Assembly: GCF_015277855.1 (NCBI RefSeq)
Contig: NZ_CP063812.1
Coordinates: 1,550,001 to 1,614,000, forward strand
DNA from: Microbacterium cremeum
GTDB taxonomy: Bacteria > Actinomycetota > Actinomycetes > Actinomycetales > Microbacteriaceae
DNA: 64,000 nucleotides
Reading direction: 5' to 3'
Made by a program: the position numbers and the translations under genes. The notes under the pieces were generated by a model. That model did no database searches. It worked only from the letters and a program-made list of their open reading frames with translations, and was not told the DNA's origin. Below, piece after piece: positions 49,367 through 58,451 of the stretch. How positions within the stretch are numbered: position 1 is the stretch's first letter; each line of letters begins with the position of its first letter.

Positions 49367-50493
49367 CCCCGCAGGCAACAGGTGCCTCCGGCATCCGTCG
49401 ATTCGTCCCGGTCATCGTCGGGGTCGCCCTGGTGATCCTCATGGCGGTGCTGCCGCTGCTGAACATCGCGATCCCGGGGATCCTCCCCACTCCCACCTAC
49501 ATGCCGGGCACGCTCGCGCTGCTGTCGCTGTGCATGGTGTTCGCCGCGCTCGCGCTGTCGTACAACCTGCTGCTCGGATCGAGCGGGATGCTGTCGTTCG
49601 GCCACGCCCTGTACTTCGGGGCCGGCGCGTACGGGCTCGGCATCGCCCTCGAGCACTTCGGGGTGCCGTTGTGGCCCGGGATCTTCGTCGCCCTGATCGG
49701 CGGCATGGTGATCGCCCTCGTCACCGGCGCGGTGTCGATGCGCGTGTCGGGGATCCCGTTCGCGATGGTGACGCTCGCGTTCGCCCAAGCCGGGTCGGTG
49801 CTGGTGCGCCGCAACTCGCAGGTGACCGGCGGCGAGGAGGGCCTGAGCGTGAACACCGCGCAGGTGCCCGACTTCCTCATCGGCGTCGTCAACACGCGCA
49901 ACCTGTACTGGTTCACGCTCGTCGTGCTCGTGGTCGTGTACCTCGTGACACTGTGGGTCGACACCTCGCGCCTCGGCCACCTCGCGCGCGCGACGCGCGA
50001 GAACGAGCAGCGCGTGCGCGTGCTCGGACTGTCGCCGTACCGCGTGAAGCTGCTCGTGTTCGTCATCGCCGCGGTGCTCGCCAGCCTCGCCGGCGTCGCG
50101 TACATGCTGCTGCAGTCCGGCACGGTGCCCCGTTCGGTGTCGGCCGACCTGACGATCACGGTCCTCGTCATGGTCGTGCTGGGTGGCGTCGGATTCCGGT
50201 GGGGTGCCATCGTTGGCGGTGTGCTCTACACGCTGCTCGACCAGCGACTGACCGTGCTGGCCGGATCCGACGCCATCGCGGGTCTGCCCGACGTGCTGCG
50301 CGTGCCCCTCTCCGAGCCGCTGTTCCTGTTCGGGGTGCTGTTCATCCTCGTGGTGATGTTCCTCCCCGGCGGCATCGCCGGCACGATCGACGCCGCCGTG
50401 CGCCGTCGTCGTGGCGAGAAGGTGCGCGGGTCGTTCCAGGAGCTCGACGACGTGGGAGAACTGGCCGACACGCCGGCCGAGGTGCGCGCATGA
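49363..50493 (+). CDS. livM: ABC transporter permease LivM
   Basis: This encodes 376 residues with LivM landmarks ALSYNLLLGSSGMLSFGHAL, YFGAGAYG and GHLARATRENEQRVRVLGLS, and a hydrophilic C-terminal tail after the last helix (FLPGGIAGTIDAAVRRRRGE, then an acidic end). It forms the permease with LivH. The stop overlaps the start of the acyl-CoA ligase gene (ATGA), tying uptake to catabolism in one transcript. Confidence 0.93.
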   Translation: MTPQATGASGIRRFVPVIVGVALVILMAVLPLLNIAIPGILPTPTYMPGTLALLSLCMVFAALALSYNLLLGSSGMLSFGHALYFGAGAYGLGIALEHFGVPLWPGIFVALIGGMVIALVTGAVSMRVSGIPFAMVTLAFAQAGSVLVRRNSQVTGGEEGLSVNTAQVPDFLIGVVNTRNLYWFTLVVLVVVYLVTLWVDTSRLGHLARATRENEQRVRVLGLSPYRVKLLVFVIAAVLASLAGVAYMLLQSGTVPRSVSADLTITVLVMVVLGGVGFRWGAIVGGVLYTLLDQRLTVLAGSDAIAGLPDVLRVPLSEPLFLFGVLFILVVMFLPGGIAGTIDAAVRRRRGEKVRGSFQELDDVGELADTPAEVRA

Positions 50494-52118
50494 CCTGGGA
50501 CGGCGACCTCGATCCCGACGTCGACGACGAACCGCACACGATCGGGCGGTGGATCCTCGACCGCGCCGCACGGTCGCCGCGCCGCATCGCGATCGACGAC
50601 CGGGGCGTGACGACCGACTACGCGACCCTCGCGGGCCGTGCCGTCGCGCTCGCCGAGCGCCTGCGCCGGGCCGGATACGGCCCCGGCGACCGCATCGCGA
50701 CGGTCTCGGGGAATTCCACCGACCATGTGGTGGCGTTCTTCGCGTGCGCGATCGCCGGCATCGCCTTCGTGCCCCTCTCGTGGCGCCTCACGCCGCGGGA
50801 GCTCGCCGGCGTCCTCGCACGGTCGGCGCCCGCCCTCGTGCTCATCGAGGACGAGCACGCGGCGCTCGCCAGCGAGGCGCTGCGCCCCGAGCGCGTCGAC
50901 GAATCGCTCAGGGCCGGGGGATGGCCGCCGCCGGTCGGAGTGCTCGGCACCACGGGCGTGGAGGCGTCGGTGCCCCCGGCCCGGCAGACGCGCCGACCGC
51001 GACCGGTGCGCGATGACGACGCGCTGCTGATCATCTTCACGTCGGGCAGCGAGGCGGCGCCGAAGGGCGTCGTGCTGACGCACGCGAACTGCTTCTGGAA
51101 CAACCTCGCGCTCGCGCAGGCGCTGCCGCTCACGCACGACGACGTCGTGCTCGCGATGCTGCCGCAGTTCCACGTGGCCGCGTGGAACTGCCAGCCCCTG
51201 CTCGCGTGGTGGACCGGTGCCACGGTCGTGCTCGAGCGCTCGTTCCAGCCGGCGCGGGTGCTGCAGCTGATCGCCGAGCGCGGCGTCACCGCCATGATGG
51301 GCGTGCCCACCCAGTACGCCATGCTGGCCGCCGACGGGGCGTGGGCCACGACCGACACGTCGTCGCTGCGGCTCGCTCTGGTCGGCGGTGCGACGATGCC
51401 CGCCCCGCTGCAGCAGACGTGGTCGGCCCGGGGCATCCCGCTCACGCAGGGCTACGGGCTCACCGAGGCCGCACCGAACGTACTGCACCTGCCGGCGTCC
51501 GAAGCGGCCGATGCGCCGGGCGCGGTGGGCAGGCCGTATCCGCACGTGTCGGTGCGCGTCGTCGATCCGGAGTCCGGCCTCGCGCTCGACGGAGAGGCGA
51601 CCGGCGAGCTGTGGGTGCGCGGGCCGAGCGTGTTCGCGGGTTACCTCGACGACGACGCGGCGACCGCACGTGCGCTGAGCGGCGAGTGGCTGCGCACCGG
51701 CGACCTGGTCGCGCGCGACGCCGACGGCGTCTTCCGGCTCGTCGACCGGCTGAAGGACATCTTCATCTCGGGCGGTGAGAACGTCGCACCGGCCGAGGTC
51801 GAGCACGCCCTGACGCTGCACCGGCTCGTCGAGGAGGCCGCTGTCGTCGGCGTCCCCGACCCGGTGTGGGGCGAGCGCGGCGTCGCGTTCGTCGTGCCCG
51901 TCGCCGGGGCCGTGCTCTCGGCGGACGAGGTGCTCGCGCACGCGCGCCGCAACCTGGCGGCCTTCAAGGTGCCGGTGCGAGTCGAGTTCGTCGACGCGCT
52001 GCCGCGCTCGACGATCGAGAAGCTCGCCCGCTCGCGCCTGCGGGCACGAGCACGCATGCTGATGGCCGCGGATCGCGCGGGGGAGCGCGACCGCACGACG
52101 GAGGGGATGCCGCGATGA
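50490..52118 (+). CDS. AMP-dependent acyl-CoA ligase
   Basis: This 542-residue ANL-superfamily enzyme activates a carboxylic acid to its CoA thioester using ATP. Core motifs: IIFTSGSEAAPKGVVLTHAN (P-loop), the GYGLTEAAPNVLHLPA adenylation motif, GELWVRGPSVFAGYLDDD, EWLRTGDLVARDADG and RLKDIFISGGENVAPAEVE, ending with SRST in place of the usual catalytic Lys context near IEKLARSRLR. It resembles medium- or short-chain fatty-acid/aryl ligases. The acid is unknown, probably the imported one. Confidence 0.88.
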   Translation: MTWDGDLDPDVDDEPHTIGRWILDRAARSPRRIAIDDRGVTTDYATLAGRAVALAERLRRAGYGPGDRIATVSGNSTDHVVAFFACAIAGIAFVPLSWRLTPRELAGVLARSAPALVLIEDEHAALASEALRPERVDESLRAGGWPPPVGVLGTTGVEASVPPARQTRRPRPVRDDDALLIIFTSGSEAAPKGVVLTHANCFWNNLALAQALPLTHDDVVLAMLPQFHVAAWNCQPLLAWWTGATVVLERSFQPARVLQLIAERGVTAMMGVPTQYAMLAADGAWATTDTSSLRLALVGGATMPAPLQQTWSARGIPLTQGYGLTEAAPNVLHLPASEAADAPGAVGRPYPHVSVRVVDPESGLALDGEATGELWVRGPSVFAGYLDDDAATARALSGEWLRTGDLVARDADGVFRLVDRLKDIFISGGENVAPAEVEHALTLHRLVEEAAVVGVPDPVWGERGVAFVVPVAGAVLSADEVLAHARRNLAAFKVPVRVEFVDALPRSTIEKLARSRLRARARMLMAADRAGERDRTTEGMPR

Positions 52119-52810
52119 GTCTTTCCGAGGAGCTCACCGACGACGCCGAGAACCTGGTGTCGCCGGCGACCGGCCGGCCACTCACCAAGCGGGGTGAGGC
52201 CACCCGCCGGCGCCTGCTCGAGGCGGCGGAACTGGTGTTCGCCGAACAGGGCTACCACGAGGCATCCATCGTCAAGATCACCGAGCGCGCGGGCATCGGC
52301 CTCGGCACGTTCTATCTCTACTTCGACAGCAAGCAGTCGATCTTCGAGGCGCTCGTGCTCGACCTCAACCGGCGCGTGCGGCATTCGATGTCGGAGGCGA
52401 TGACCGGCGCGCCGACGCGCCTCGAGGCCGAGCGGGCCGGCTTCTCGGGGTTCTTCCGCTTCACCGCCGAGCATCCCGCGCTGTACCGGGTGGTGCGCGA
52501 GGCCGAGTTCGTCTCGCCGGAGGTGCTGCGGCTGCACTACACGCGCATCGTCGAGGGGTACGAGGCGGGGCTTCGCGCCGCGCAGGAGACCGGCGACGTC
52601 GATCGTGCGCTCGACCCCGAGACGACGGCGTGGGCGCTCATGGGCATGGGCGAGCTGATCGGCATGCGGTTCCTGCTGTGGGAGCGCGATGCCGACGGCA
52701 AGCCGCCCGCGCAGCTGGACCCGGTGGTGTTCGCCGGGATGGCCCGGTTCATCGACAACGCGCTGGCACCGCGAGCGGCCGCCGGCGAGGGTGAGAAGGA
52801 AGACGCATGA
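52115..52810 (+). CDS. TetR-family regulator of the operon
   Basis: This encodes 231 residues. An N-terminal TetR HTH (TRRRLLEAAELVFAEQGYHE, ASIVKITERAGIGLGTFYLY, FDSKQSIFEALV) is followed by a helical ligand domain. It lies in the middle of the catabolic operon, coupled by ATGA to both neighbours. It may sense an acyl-CoA intermediate, as several fatty-acid TetR regulators do; that is inference. The palindrome at 45645-45668 is a candidate site. Confidence 0.88.
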   Translation: MSLSEELTDDAENLVSPATGRPLTKRGEATRRRLLEAAELVFAEQGYHEASIVKITERAGIGLGTFYLYFDSKQSIFEALVLDLNRRVRHSMSEAMTGAPTRLEAERAGFSGFFRFTAEHPALYRVVREAEFVSPEVLRLHYTRIVEGYEAGLRAAQETGDVDRALDPETTAWALMGMGELIGMRFLLWERDADGKPPAQLDPVVFAGMARFIDNALAPRAAAGEGEKEDA

Positions 52811-53559
52811 CCGACAACGACCTCGAGGGCAAGCGCGCCCTCGTCACGGGTGGCGCCAGCGGCATCGGGCTCGCGTGCGCGCACGAGTTCGCCCGGCGGG
52901 GCGCCCACGTCGTCATCGCCGACCTGAACGCCGATGCGGCGACGGATGCCGCTGCCGCCGTCGGCGGAGAGCCGTGGGTCGTCGACCTCTCCGACACCGC
53001 CGCGCTCGAGAACCTGACCCTCGATGTCGACATCCTCGTGAACAACGCCGGCATCCAGCGGGTCTCGCCGATCACCGAGTTCGACCCCGACGCGTTCCGG
53101 CTGCTGCTGCGGCTCATGCTCGAGTCGCCGTTCCTGCTCATCCGCGCGGCCCTGCCCGCGATGAACGAGCGCGGGTGGGGGCGCATCGTCAACATCTCGA
53201 GCGCGCACGGCCTGCGGGCGAGCGCGTTCAAGTCCGCGTACGTCTCGGCCAAGCACGGGCTCGAGGGCCTGTCGAAGGTCACCGCCCTCGAGGGAGCGCC
53301 GCACGGCGTCACCAGCAACTGCATCAACCCGGCGTACGTGCGCACGCCGCTCGTCGAGAAGCAGATCGCCGACCAGGCGAAGGTGCACGGCATCCCGGAG
53401 AGCGAGGTCGTCGAGAAGATCATGCTCACCGAGACGGCGGTCAAGCGCCTCGTCGAGGCCGACGAGGTCGCCTCGCTCGCCGGCTGGCTCGTGTCGGACA
53501 AGGCGGGCATGGTGACCGGGGCGTCGTACACGATGGACGGCGGATGGACGGCGCGATGA
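52807..53559 (+). CDS. 3-hydroxybutyrate-type short-chain dehydrogenase
   Basis: This 250-residue SDR has the cofactor motif VTGGASGIGLACAHEFARRG, an NNAG motif (ILVNNAGIQRVSPI), catalytic Ser in VNISSAHGLRASAFKSAYVS (Tyr in SAYVSAKHG), and the C-terminal GASYTMDGGWTAR. It is most like 3-hydroxybutyrate dehydrogenase, which oxidises 3-hydroxybutyrate to acetoacetate. The downstream CoA-transferase and thiolase complete that route. It is coupled to the TetR and hydrolase genes. Confidence 0.82.
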   Translation: MTDNDLEGKRALVTGGASGIGLACAHEFARRGAHVVIADLNADAATDAAAAVGGEPWVVDLSDTAALENLTLDVDILVNNAGIQRVSPITEFDPDAFRLLLRLMLESPFLLIRAALPAMNERGWGRIVNISSAHGLRASAFKSAYVSAKHGLEGLSKVTALEGAPHGVTSNCINPAYVRTPLVEKQIADQAKVHGIPESEVVEKIMLTETAVKRLVEADEVASLAGWLVSDKAGMVTGASYTMDGGWTAR

Positions 53560-54500
53560 CGACCGACGCGACACGGGTGGCGGAGACCCCGCGGGTGGGT
53601 CACCGCTACCGGACGATCGATGTGCCGGTCGAGGGCGGCGACCTGCGCGTGGGCGTGTGGGACCCGGATCCCGCCGTGCCGGACGCGCCCGACGTGCTGC
53701 TGATCCACGGGGTGACGTCGTCGCACCTCGCATGGCCGTTCGTCGTGGACCGGCTGCCGGGAGTCCGGGCGATCGCACCCGATCTGCGCGGACGCGGAGC
53801 GAGCAACGGCCTCGACGGGCCGGCCGGCATGGCCGCGCACGCCGCCGACCTCGCCGCCGCACTCGACGCGCTCGGGATCGAGCGGACAGTCGTGGTGGGC
53901 CACTCCATGGGCGCGTTCGTCGCGGTCGTGTTCGCGCACCTGCATCCCGAGCGCGTGTCGCGGCTCGTGCTGGTGGACGGCGGCCTTCCGCTCGATGTCC
54001 CGGCCGGACTCACCGCCGACGAGCTGGTCGCCGGCATCCTCGGGCCGACGGCCGCGCGGCTCTCGATGAGGTTCGCCGACACCGGGGACTACCTCCGGTT
54101 CTGGCGGCGGCATCCCGCGTTCCAGACGGACTGGACGCCAGAGTTCGAGCACTACCTCGCGTACGACCTCGTCGACGACGGCGCCGGCGCCCTCCGGCCC
54201 GCGACCAGCTATGCCACGACCGCCGAAGACACCGCCGATATGAACACCGGCACGTCGCTGCCCGAGGCACTGGCCGGGCTCGTCCACCCGGCGCGCATGC
54301 TGACGGTTCCGCGCGGACTGCAGGACGAGCCGCCCGGGCTGTACGCGCCCGAGCACCTCGAGCGGGTGCTCGAAGCCGCGCCGTCGATCGTCCACGAGCG
54401 TGTCGACGGCTTCAACCACTACACGATCGTGCTGTCGCCCGCCGGTGCGGAGGTCGTCGCCGCCGTGGTGCGTGAGGAACTCGCCGCCGTCGAAGGGTGA
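53556..54500 (+). CDS. Alpha/beta hydrolase
   Basis: This encodes 314 residues of the alpha/beta-hydrolase fold: oxyanion HGVTSS (LLIHGVTSSHLAWPFV), DLRGRGAS, nucleophile Ser in VGHSMGAFVA, VLVDGG, and the catalytic His in VDGFNHYTIV. It is probably an esterase or lactonase that releases the acid used by the downstream enzymes; the substrate is unknown. It is the last gene of the rightward liv operon, 20 bp from the convergent iclR gene. Confidence 0.85.
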   Translation: MTTDATRVAETPRVGHRYRTIDVPVEGGDLRVGVWDPDPAVPDAPDVLLIHGVTSSHLAWPFVVDRLPGVRAIAPDLRGRGASNGLDGPAGMAAHAADLAAALDALGIERTVVVGHSMGAFVAVVFAHLHPERVSRLVLVDGGLPLDVPAGLTADELVAGILGPTAARLSMRFADTGDYLRFWRRHPAFQTDWTPEFEHYLAYDLVDDGAGALRPATSYATTAEDTADMNTGTSLPEALAGLVHPARMLTVPRGLQDEPPGLYAPEHLERVLEAAPSIVHERVDGFNHYTIVLSPAGAEVVAAVVREELAAVEG

Positions 54501-54520
54501 CCGGCGGTCGTCGGCGCGGG

Positions 54521-55309
54521 TCAGCGGGCGGCGGCGATGCGCGTGGTCAGCTGGTGGGCGTGGGCGAGGAGGATGCGGCCGAGCTCGGGGAGCCGGTCGG
54601 GTCCGAACCGGAACTCGACGCCCGTCAGGCTGAGCGCCCACTGCGGGTGGCCCTCGCGCGTGAAGACCGCCGCGCCGACGCCGTACGAGCCCTCGACGAT
54701 GAGCCCGGGGTTCACGGCGTAGCCGCGCTCCTGCGTGTCGCGCAGGCGTGCCCGCAGGCGCACCTCGCCGTGGGCCGCGCCCCAGTCCCGCGGCAGCTCC
54801 GGGTGACGCTCGAAGTACGCGTCCACATCGTGAGGCGGCAGGAACGACAGGATCGCGAGGCCCGCCGAGGCGACGCCGAGCGGGAACCGCACGCCCTCCG
54901 ACAGCACGAACGACCGGATCGGGAAGCTGCCCTCCTCCCGGAGCAGGCACACGGTCTCGTCGCCGCGGCGCACCGAGAGGAACGCGCTCTCCTCGGTGCG
55001 GACGGCGAGCGAGCGCACGATGTCGCGCGCGATCGCCGTGATGTCGTAGCGGGATGCCGCAACAGTCCCCATCAGGTACAGCTCGGGTCCCGGCATCCAC
55101 CGTCCCGTCCGCTCGTCCTGATCGACGAGGCCCTCATGGCGCAGCGCCGACAGCAGCCGATGGGTGGTCGGGCGGGTCAGGTCGGCGCGTCGCGAGAGCT
55201 CGGCGACCGCCATGCCGTCGGCCCCGCCCGACGTCACGAGCCGCAGCAGCTGCGCGGCACGCGCGATCGACTGTGCGCCGGGGATGCTGGCCTTGGCGGA
55301 GGTGTCCAC
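54521..55309 (-). CDS. IclR-family regulator
   Basis: This encodes about 263 residues. An N-terminal winged HTH (AVAELSRRADLTRPTTHRLL, SALRHEGLVDQDE) is followed by the IclR effector domain (SIPGAQSIARAAQLLR... before it; RRGDETVCLLREEGSFPIRS, GVRFPLGVASAGLAILSFLP). It faces the CoA-transferase/thiolase operon on the other strand and probably controls it in response to an aromatic or short-chain acid. GTG 55309 was chosen; GTG 55339 would add 10 residues. The operator-like palindrome at 55304-55318 overlaps this start. Confidence 0.85.
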   Translation of the reverse strand: MDTSAKASIPGAQSIARAAQLLRLVTSGGADGMAVAELSRRADLTRPTTHRLLSALRHEGLVDQDERTGRWMPGPELYLMGTVAASRYDITAIARDIVRSLAVRTEESAFLSVRRGDETVCLLREEGSFPIRSFVLSEGVRFPLGVASAGLAILSFLPPHDVDAYFERHPELPRDWGAAHGEVRLRARLRDTQERGYAVNPGLIVEGSYGVGAAVFTREGHPQWALSLTGVEFRFGPDRLPELGRILLAHAHQLTTRIAAAR

Positions 55310-55318
55310 GATATGGAC
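55304..55318. promoter_or_regulatory. IclR-type operator palindrome
   Basis: GTCCACGATATGGAC: perfect arms GTCCA/TGGAC around five bases, the size and form of IclR-family boxes. It lies at the start of the iclR gene and upstream of the divergent CoA-transferase operon, so it could serve autoregulation and activation. Confidence 0.6.
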
Positions 55319-55392
55319 GCTAGGCGCTGGAGTGGCCACATGGCAAGCGGGGGTGTGGTGTCTCGGCCCGGCGCGACGGACGATGTGTGTGC

Positions 55393-55419
55393 GTAGCTCA
55401 GGACGCGGTAGCTCAGGAC
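55393..55419 (+). repeat. Direct repeat in the CoA-transferase leader
   Basis: GTAGCTCAGGAC occurs twice with a 15-bp period (55393-55404 and 55408-55419), immediately before the ribosome site GAAGGAG of the CoA-transferase gene. Direct repeats at this place may be a second regulator site or a leader element. Confidence 0.6.
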
Positions 55420-55434
55420 ACGAAGGAGTGGCAC

Positions 55435-56208
55435 GTGATCGACAAGACCTGGGGCTCGGCGGCCGAAGCGGTCGCCGACATCCCCGACGGCGCGTCTCTC
55501 GCGGTGGGAGGATTCGGCTTGTCCGGCAACCCAATCGCGCTCATCGAGGCGCTGCTCGCGCAGGGGACCGGCGAGCTCAGCATCGTCAGCAACAACTGCG
55601 GAGTCGATGACTGGGGCCTCGGCATCCTGCTGAACGCGAAGCGCATCCGCAAGATGACCTCGTCGTACGTCGGCGAGAACAAGGAGTTCGAGCGCCAGTT
55701 CCTCTCGGGCGAGCTCGAGCTCGAGCTGACGCCGCAGGGGACGCTCGCCGAGAAGCTGCGCGCCGGCGGATCGGGGATCGCCGCGTTCTACACGCAGACC
55801 GGCGTCGGCACCCAGGTCGCCGAGGGAGGCCTGCCCCGCCGGTACGACGGGCAGGGAGGCGTCGCGGTGGCCTCTCCGCGGAAGGACGTGCGCACCTTCG
55901 ACGTCTCCGGCGCCTCGGGCGAGTACGTGCTCGAGGAGGCGATCGTCACCGACTTCGCCCTCGTGCACGCGCTGCGGGGCGACCGGCACGGCAACCTCGT
56001 GTTCAACAAGGCCGCCCGCAACTTCAACCCGCTCGCCGCGATGGCCGGACGCGTGTGCATCGCACAGGTCGAAGAGCTCGTCGACCCGGGCGAGCTCGAT
56101 CCCGACAGCATCCACCTGCCCGGAATCTACGTGCACCGCATCGTGGAGGTCGGGTCCGGCATCGAGAAGCGCATCGAACGGCGCACGGTCACGGAAGGAG
56201 CGGCGTGA
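55435..56208 (+). CDS. scoA: 3-oxoacid CoA-transferase subunit A
   Basis: This encodes 257 residues. It is subunit A of a family I CoA-transferase that passes CoA between succinyl-CoA (or similar) and a 3-oxo acid such as acetoacetate. Core: [40 protein letters not shown] and [33 protein letters not shown] 55435 follows GAAGGAG. Partner subunit B overlaps its stop. Confidence 0.92.
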   Translation: MIDKTWGSAAEAVADIPDGASLAVGGFGLSGNPIALIEALLAQGTGELSIVSNNCGVDDWGLGILLNAKRIRKMTSSYVGENKEFERQFLSGELELELTPQGTLAEKLRAGGSGIAAFYTQTGVGTQVAEGGLPRRYDGQGGVAVASPRKDVRTFDVSGASGEYVLEEAIVTDFALVHALRGDRHGNLVFNKAARNFNPLAAMAGRVCIAQVEELVDPGELDPDSIHLPGIYVHRIVEVGSGIEKRIERRTVTEGAA

Positions 56209-56861
56209 TGGCCCTGACCCGCAACGAGATGGCCGCCCGCGCCGCCCGCGAGCTCTCCGACGGCGCCTACGTCAACCTCGGCATCGGTCTGCCGACCCTG
56301 GTGCCGAACTTCGTGCCCGACGGCGTGACCGTCGTGCTGCAGTCCGAGAACGGCATCCTCGGCGTCGGGCCGTACCCGACGGAAGAGAACGTCGACCCCG
56401 ACCTCATCAACGCCGGCAAAGAGACCGTGACCACGCTCCCGGGGGCGGCGTTCTTCGACTCGGCGACGAGCTTCGGCATGATCCGCGGCGGCAAGATCGA
56501 CGCCGCCATCCTCGGCGCGATGCAGGTGTCGGCGTCCGGCGACCTGGCGAACTGGATGATCCCCGGCAAGATGGTGAAGGGCCCCGGTGGCGCGATGGAC
56601 CTCGTGCACGGCGCGGGCCGGGTCATCGTGCTGATGGAGCACGTCGCCAAGGACGGCAGCGCCAAGATCGTCGACGAGTGCTCGCTGCCGCTCACCGGCA
56701 AGGGCGTCGTCGACCGCATCATCACCGACCTCGCGGTGATCGATGTCACCGAGAACGGGCTCGTGCTCGTCGAGCTCGCCCCGGGCGTCACGGTCGACGA
56801 GGTGCTCGCCGCGACCGAACCGCCCCTGACCGTCGCGATCGAGGAGAGAATCGAAGCATGA
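56208..56861 (+). CDS. scoB: 3-oxoacid CoA-transferase subunit B
   Basis: This encodes 217 residues and carries the catalytic Glu in [14 protein letters not shown], plus [20 protein letters not shown] and [20 protein letters not shown]. Together with ScoA it makes acetoacetyl-CoA (or 3-oxoadipyl-CoA in relatives) for the thiolase that follows. The ATG shares one base with the scoA stop. PcaIJ-type 3-oxoadipate transferases are related; the neighbouring dehydrogenase favours acetoacetate. Confidence 0.92.
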   Translation: MALTRNEMAARAARELSDGAYVNLGIGLPTLVPNFVPDGVTVVLQSENGILGVGPYPTEENVDPDLINAGKETVTTLPGAAFFDSATSFGMIRGGKIDAAILGAMQVSASGDLANWMIPGKMVKGPGGAMDLVHGAGRVIVLMEHVAKDGSAKIVDECSLPLTGKGVVDRIITDLAVIDVTENGLVLVELAPGVTVDEVLAATEPPLTVAIEERIEA

Positions 56862-58042
56862 ACCACGACGACGTCGTCATCGTCGCCGCTGCGCGCACGC
56901 CGCAGGGGCGACTGAAGGGCCAGCTCGCGGCACTGACCGCCGTGCAGCTGGGCAGCGCCGCGATCCGCGGTGCGCTCGAGAAGTCGGGCATCCCTGCGGA
57001 TGCCGTCGACGCGGTGCTGGTCGGGCAGGTGCTGCCGGCCGGATCGGGGCAGAACCCCGCCCGCCAGGCGGCCGTGGGCGCCGGCATCCCGTGGGACGTG
57101 CACTCCGGGTCGGTGAACAAGGTGTGTCTGTCGGGCCTGACCGCGATCATCGACGGCGCCCGCATGATCGCCGTCGGCGACGCGAAGGTCGTCGTGGCCG
57201 CGGGCATGGAGTCGATGACGCGCGCGCCGCACCTGCTCATGGGCTCGCGCGACGGCTGGGCGTACGGATCGATCGAGGTGCTCGATCACATGGCCTACGA
57301 CGGGCTGACCGACGCGTACGACCGCGAGAGCATGGGCGCATCGACGGAGCGTCACAACGGCCGGCTCGAGATCACCCGCGAGGCGCAGGATGCCGTCGCC
57401 GCGCGGTCGCATCAGCGCGCCGCGGCCGCGCACGCCGAGGGACTGTTCGAAGCCGAGATCGTGACGATCGAGATCCCGCAGCGCAAGGGCGACCCGCTCG
57501 TCGTGACCGCCGACGAGGGCGTGCGACCCGACACCACCGTCGAGACGCTCGCCCGCCTGCGTCCGGCGTTCGCCGAGGGCGGCTCGATCACCGCCGGCAA
57601 CTCGTCGCAGATCTCGGACGGCGCATCGGCCGTCGTGCTCACCAGCCGATCCCACGCGGATGCGAGCGGCTGGCCGGTGCTGGCGGTCGTCGGCGCATCC
57701 GGTCAGGTCGCCGGTCCCGACAACTCGCTGCACTCGCAGCCCGCGCGGGCGATCGAGAAGGCGTGCCGGAAGCAGGGCGTCGAGGTGTCGGATCTCGACA
57801 TCGTCGAGATCAACGAGGCGTTCGGTGCGGTGGTGGCACGGTCCCAGGCCGAGCTCGGGCTCTCGGACGACGTCGTGAACCCCCACGGCGGCGGGATCGC
57901 GATCGGACACCCGATCGGGGCATCCGGAAACCGTCTCGTCGTGCACGCCGTGCATGAGCTCGTCCGTCGCGGTGGGGGCACCGCGGCCGTGGCGCTGTGC
58001 GGTGGCGGCGGTCAGGGCGACGCGCTCATCCTCACGCGCTGA
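56858..58042 (+). CDS. Acetyl-CoA acetyltransferase (thiolase)
   Basis: This is a 394-residue thiolase. Nucleophile Cys is in VNKVCLSGL, the His in [10 protein letters not shown] is followed by [20 protein letters not shown], and the second Cys is in [10 protein letters not shown], giving the complete Cys-His-Cys set. It splits acetoacetyl-CoA into two acetyl-CoA. VCLSGL instead of VCASGL is a minor variation. Coupled to scoB (ATGA), it ends the degradation route. Confidence 0.92.
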   Translation: MNHDDVVIVAAARTPQGRLKGQLAALTAVQLGSAAIRGALEKSGIPADAVDAVLVGQVLPAGSGQNPARQAAVGAGIPWDVHSGSVNKVCLSGLTAIIDGARMIAVGDAKVVVAAGMESMTRAPHLLMGSRDGWAYGSIEVLDHMAYDGLTDAYDRESMGASTERHNGRLEITREAQDAVAARSHQRAAAAHAEGLFEAEIVTIEIPQRKGDPLVVTADEGVRPDTTVETLARLRPAFAEGGSITAGNSSQISDGASAVVLTSRSHADASGWPVLAVVGASGQVAGPDNSLHSQPARAIEKACRKQGVEVSDLDIVEINEAFGAVVARSQAELGLSDDVVNPHGGGIAIGHPIGASGNRLVVHAVHELVRRGGGTAAVALCGGGGQGDALILTR

Positions 58043-58061
58043 GGGATTCCGGCTGGGGCGC

Positions 58062-58316
58062 TCAGCGCTCCAGCCGCCGCCGCAGCAGCTTCTTCTCGCG
58101 GCCGTGCACGGGGGAGTCGTTCGCGATGAGGCGTCCGCGCGATGCGCGGCGCACGTCGACGATCGCGCCGATCGCGAGGGCCAGCGAGATCCCCCAGCTG
58201 AGCCATGCCAGAGCCGTCCGCCAGGTGAACGGCTCGTTCTCGCGCAGGGACCGCAGCAGCGTCATACCTCCGGTGAACGCCGTGATGATGCCGGTGCCGA
58301 AGAGGTACTTGCGCAT
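58062..58316 (-). CDS. Small membrane protein, divergent from otsA
   Basis: This encodes 84 residues with two hydrophobic segments (YLFGTGIITAFTGGMTLLRS and ALAWLSWGISLALAIGAIVD) and a basic C-terminus (GREKKLLRRRLER). No family is recognised. It converges on the thiolase gene: a hairpin with arms GGCTGG/CCAGCC (58051-58074) spans the two gene ends and may terminate both. Its start lies 136 bp from otsA on the other strand. Confidence 0.6.
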   Translation of the reverse strand: MRKYLFGTGIITAFTGGMTLLRSLRENEPFTWRTALAWLSWGISLALAIGAIVDVRRASRGRLIANDSPVHGREKKLLRRRLER

Positions 58317-58351
58317 GGGCCCACGTTAGCGCGGCACGCGCCGGGCTCGCT

Positions 58352-58385
58352 CCCCTTGACATGGGGTCGATCGCCCGTCAAGGGG
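58352..58385. promoter_or_regulatory. Perfect 9-bp inverted repeat upstream of otsA
   Basis: CCCCTTGAC (58352-58360) and GTCAAGGGG (58377-58385) are exact complements with centres 25 bp apart, between the divergent otsA and membrane-protein genes. TTGACA at 58356 could also be a -35 box on the plus strand. It is a candidate operator for control of trehalose synthesis, in either direction. Confidence 0.6.
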
Positions 58386-58451
58386 CGCGGAAGCCGTCGG
58401 CCGCGCTGTTAGCCTGAGCGTGCCGAGTGCCCGCAACCGTCAGGAGCCCGC

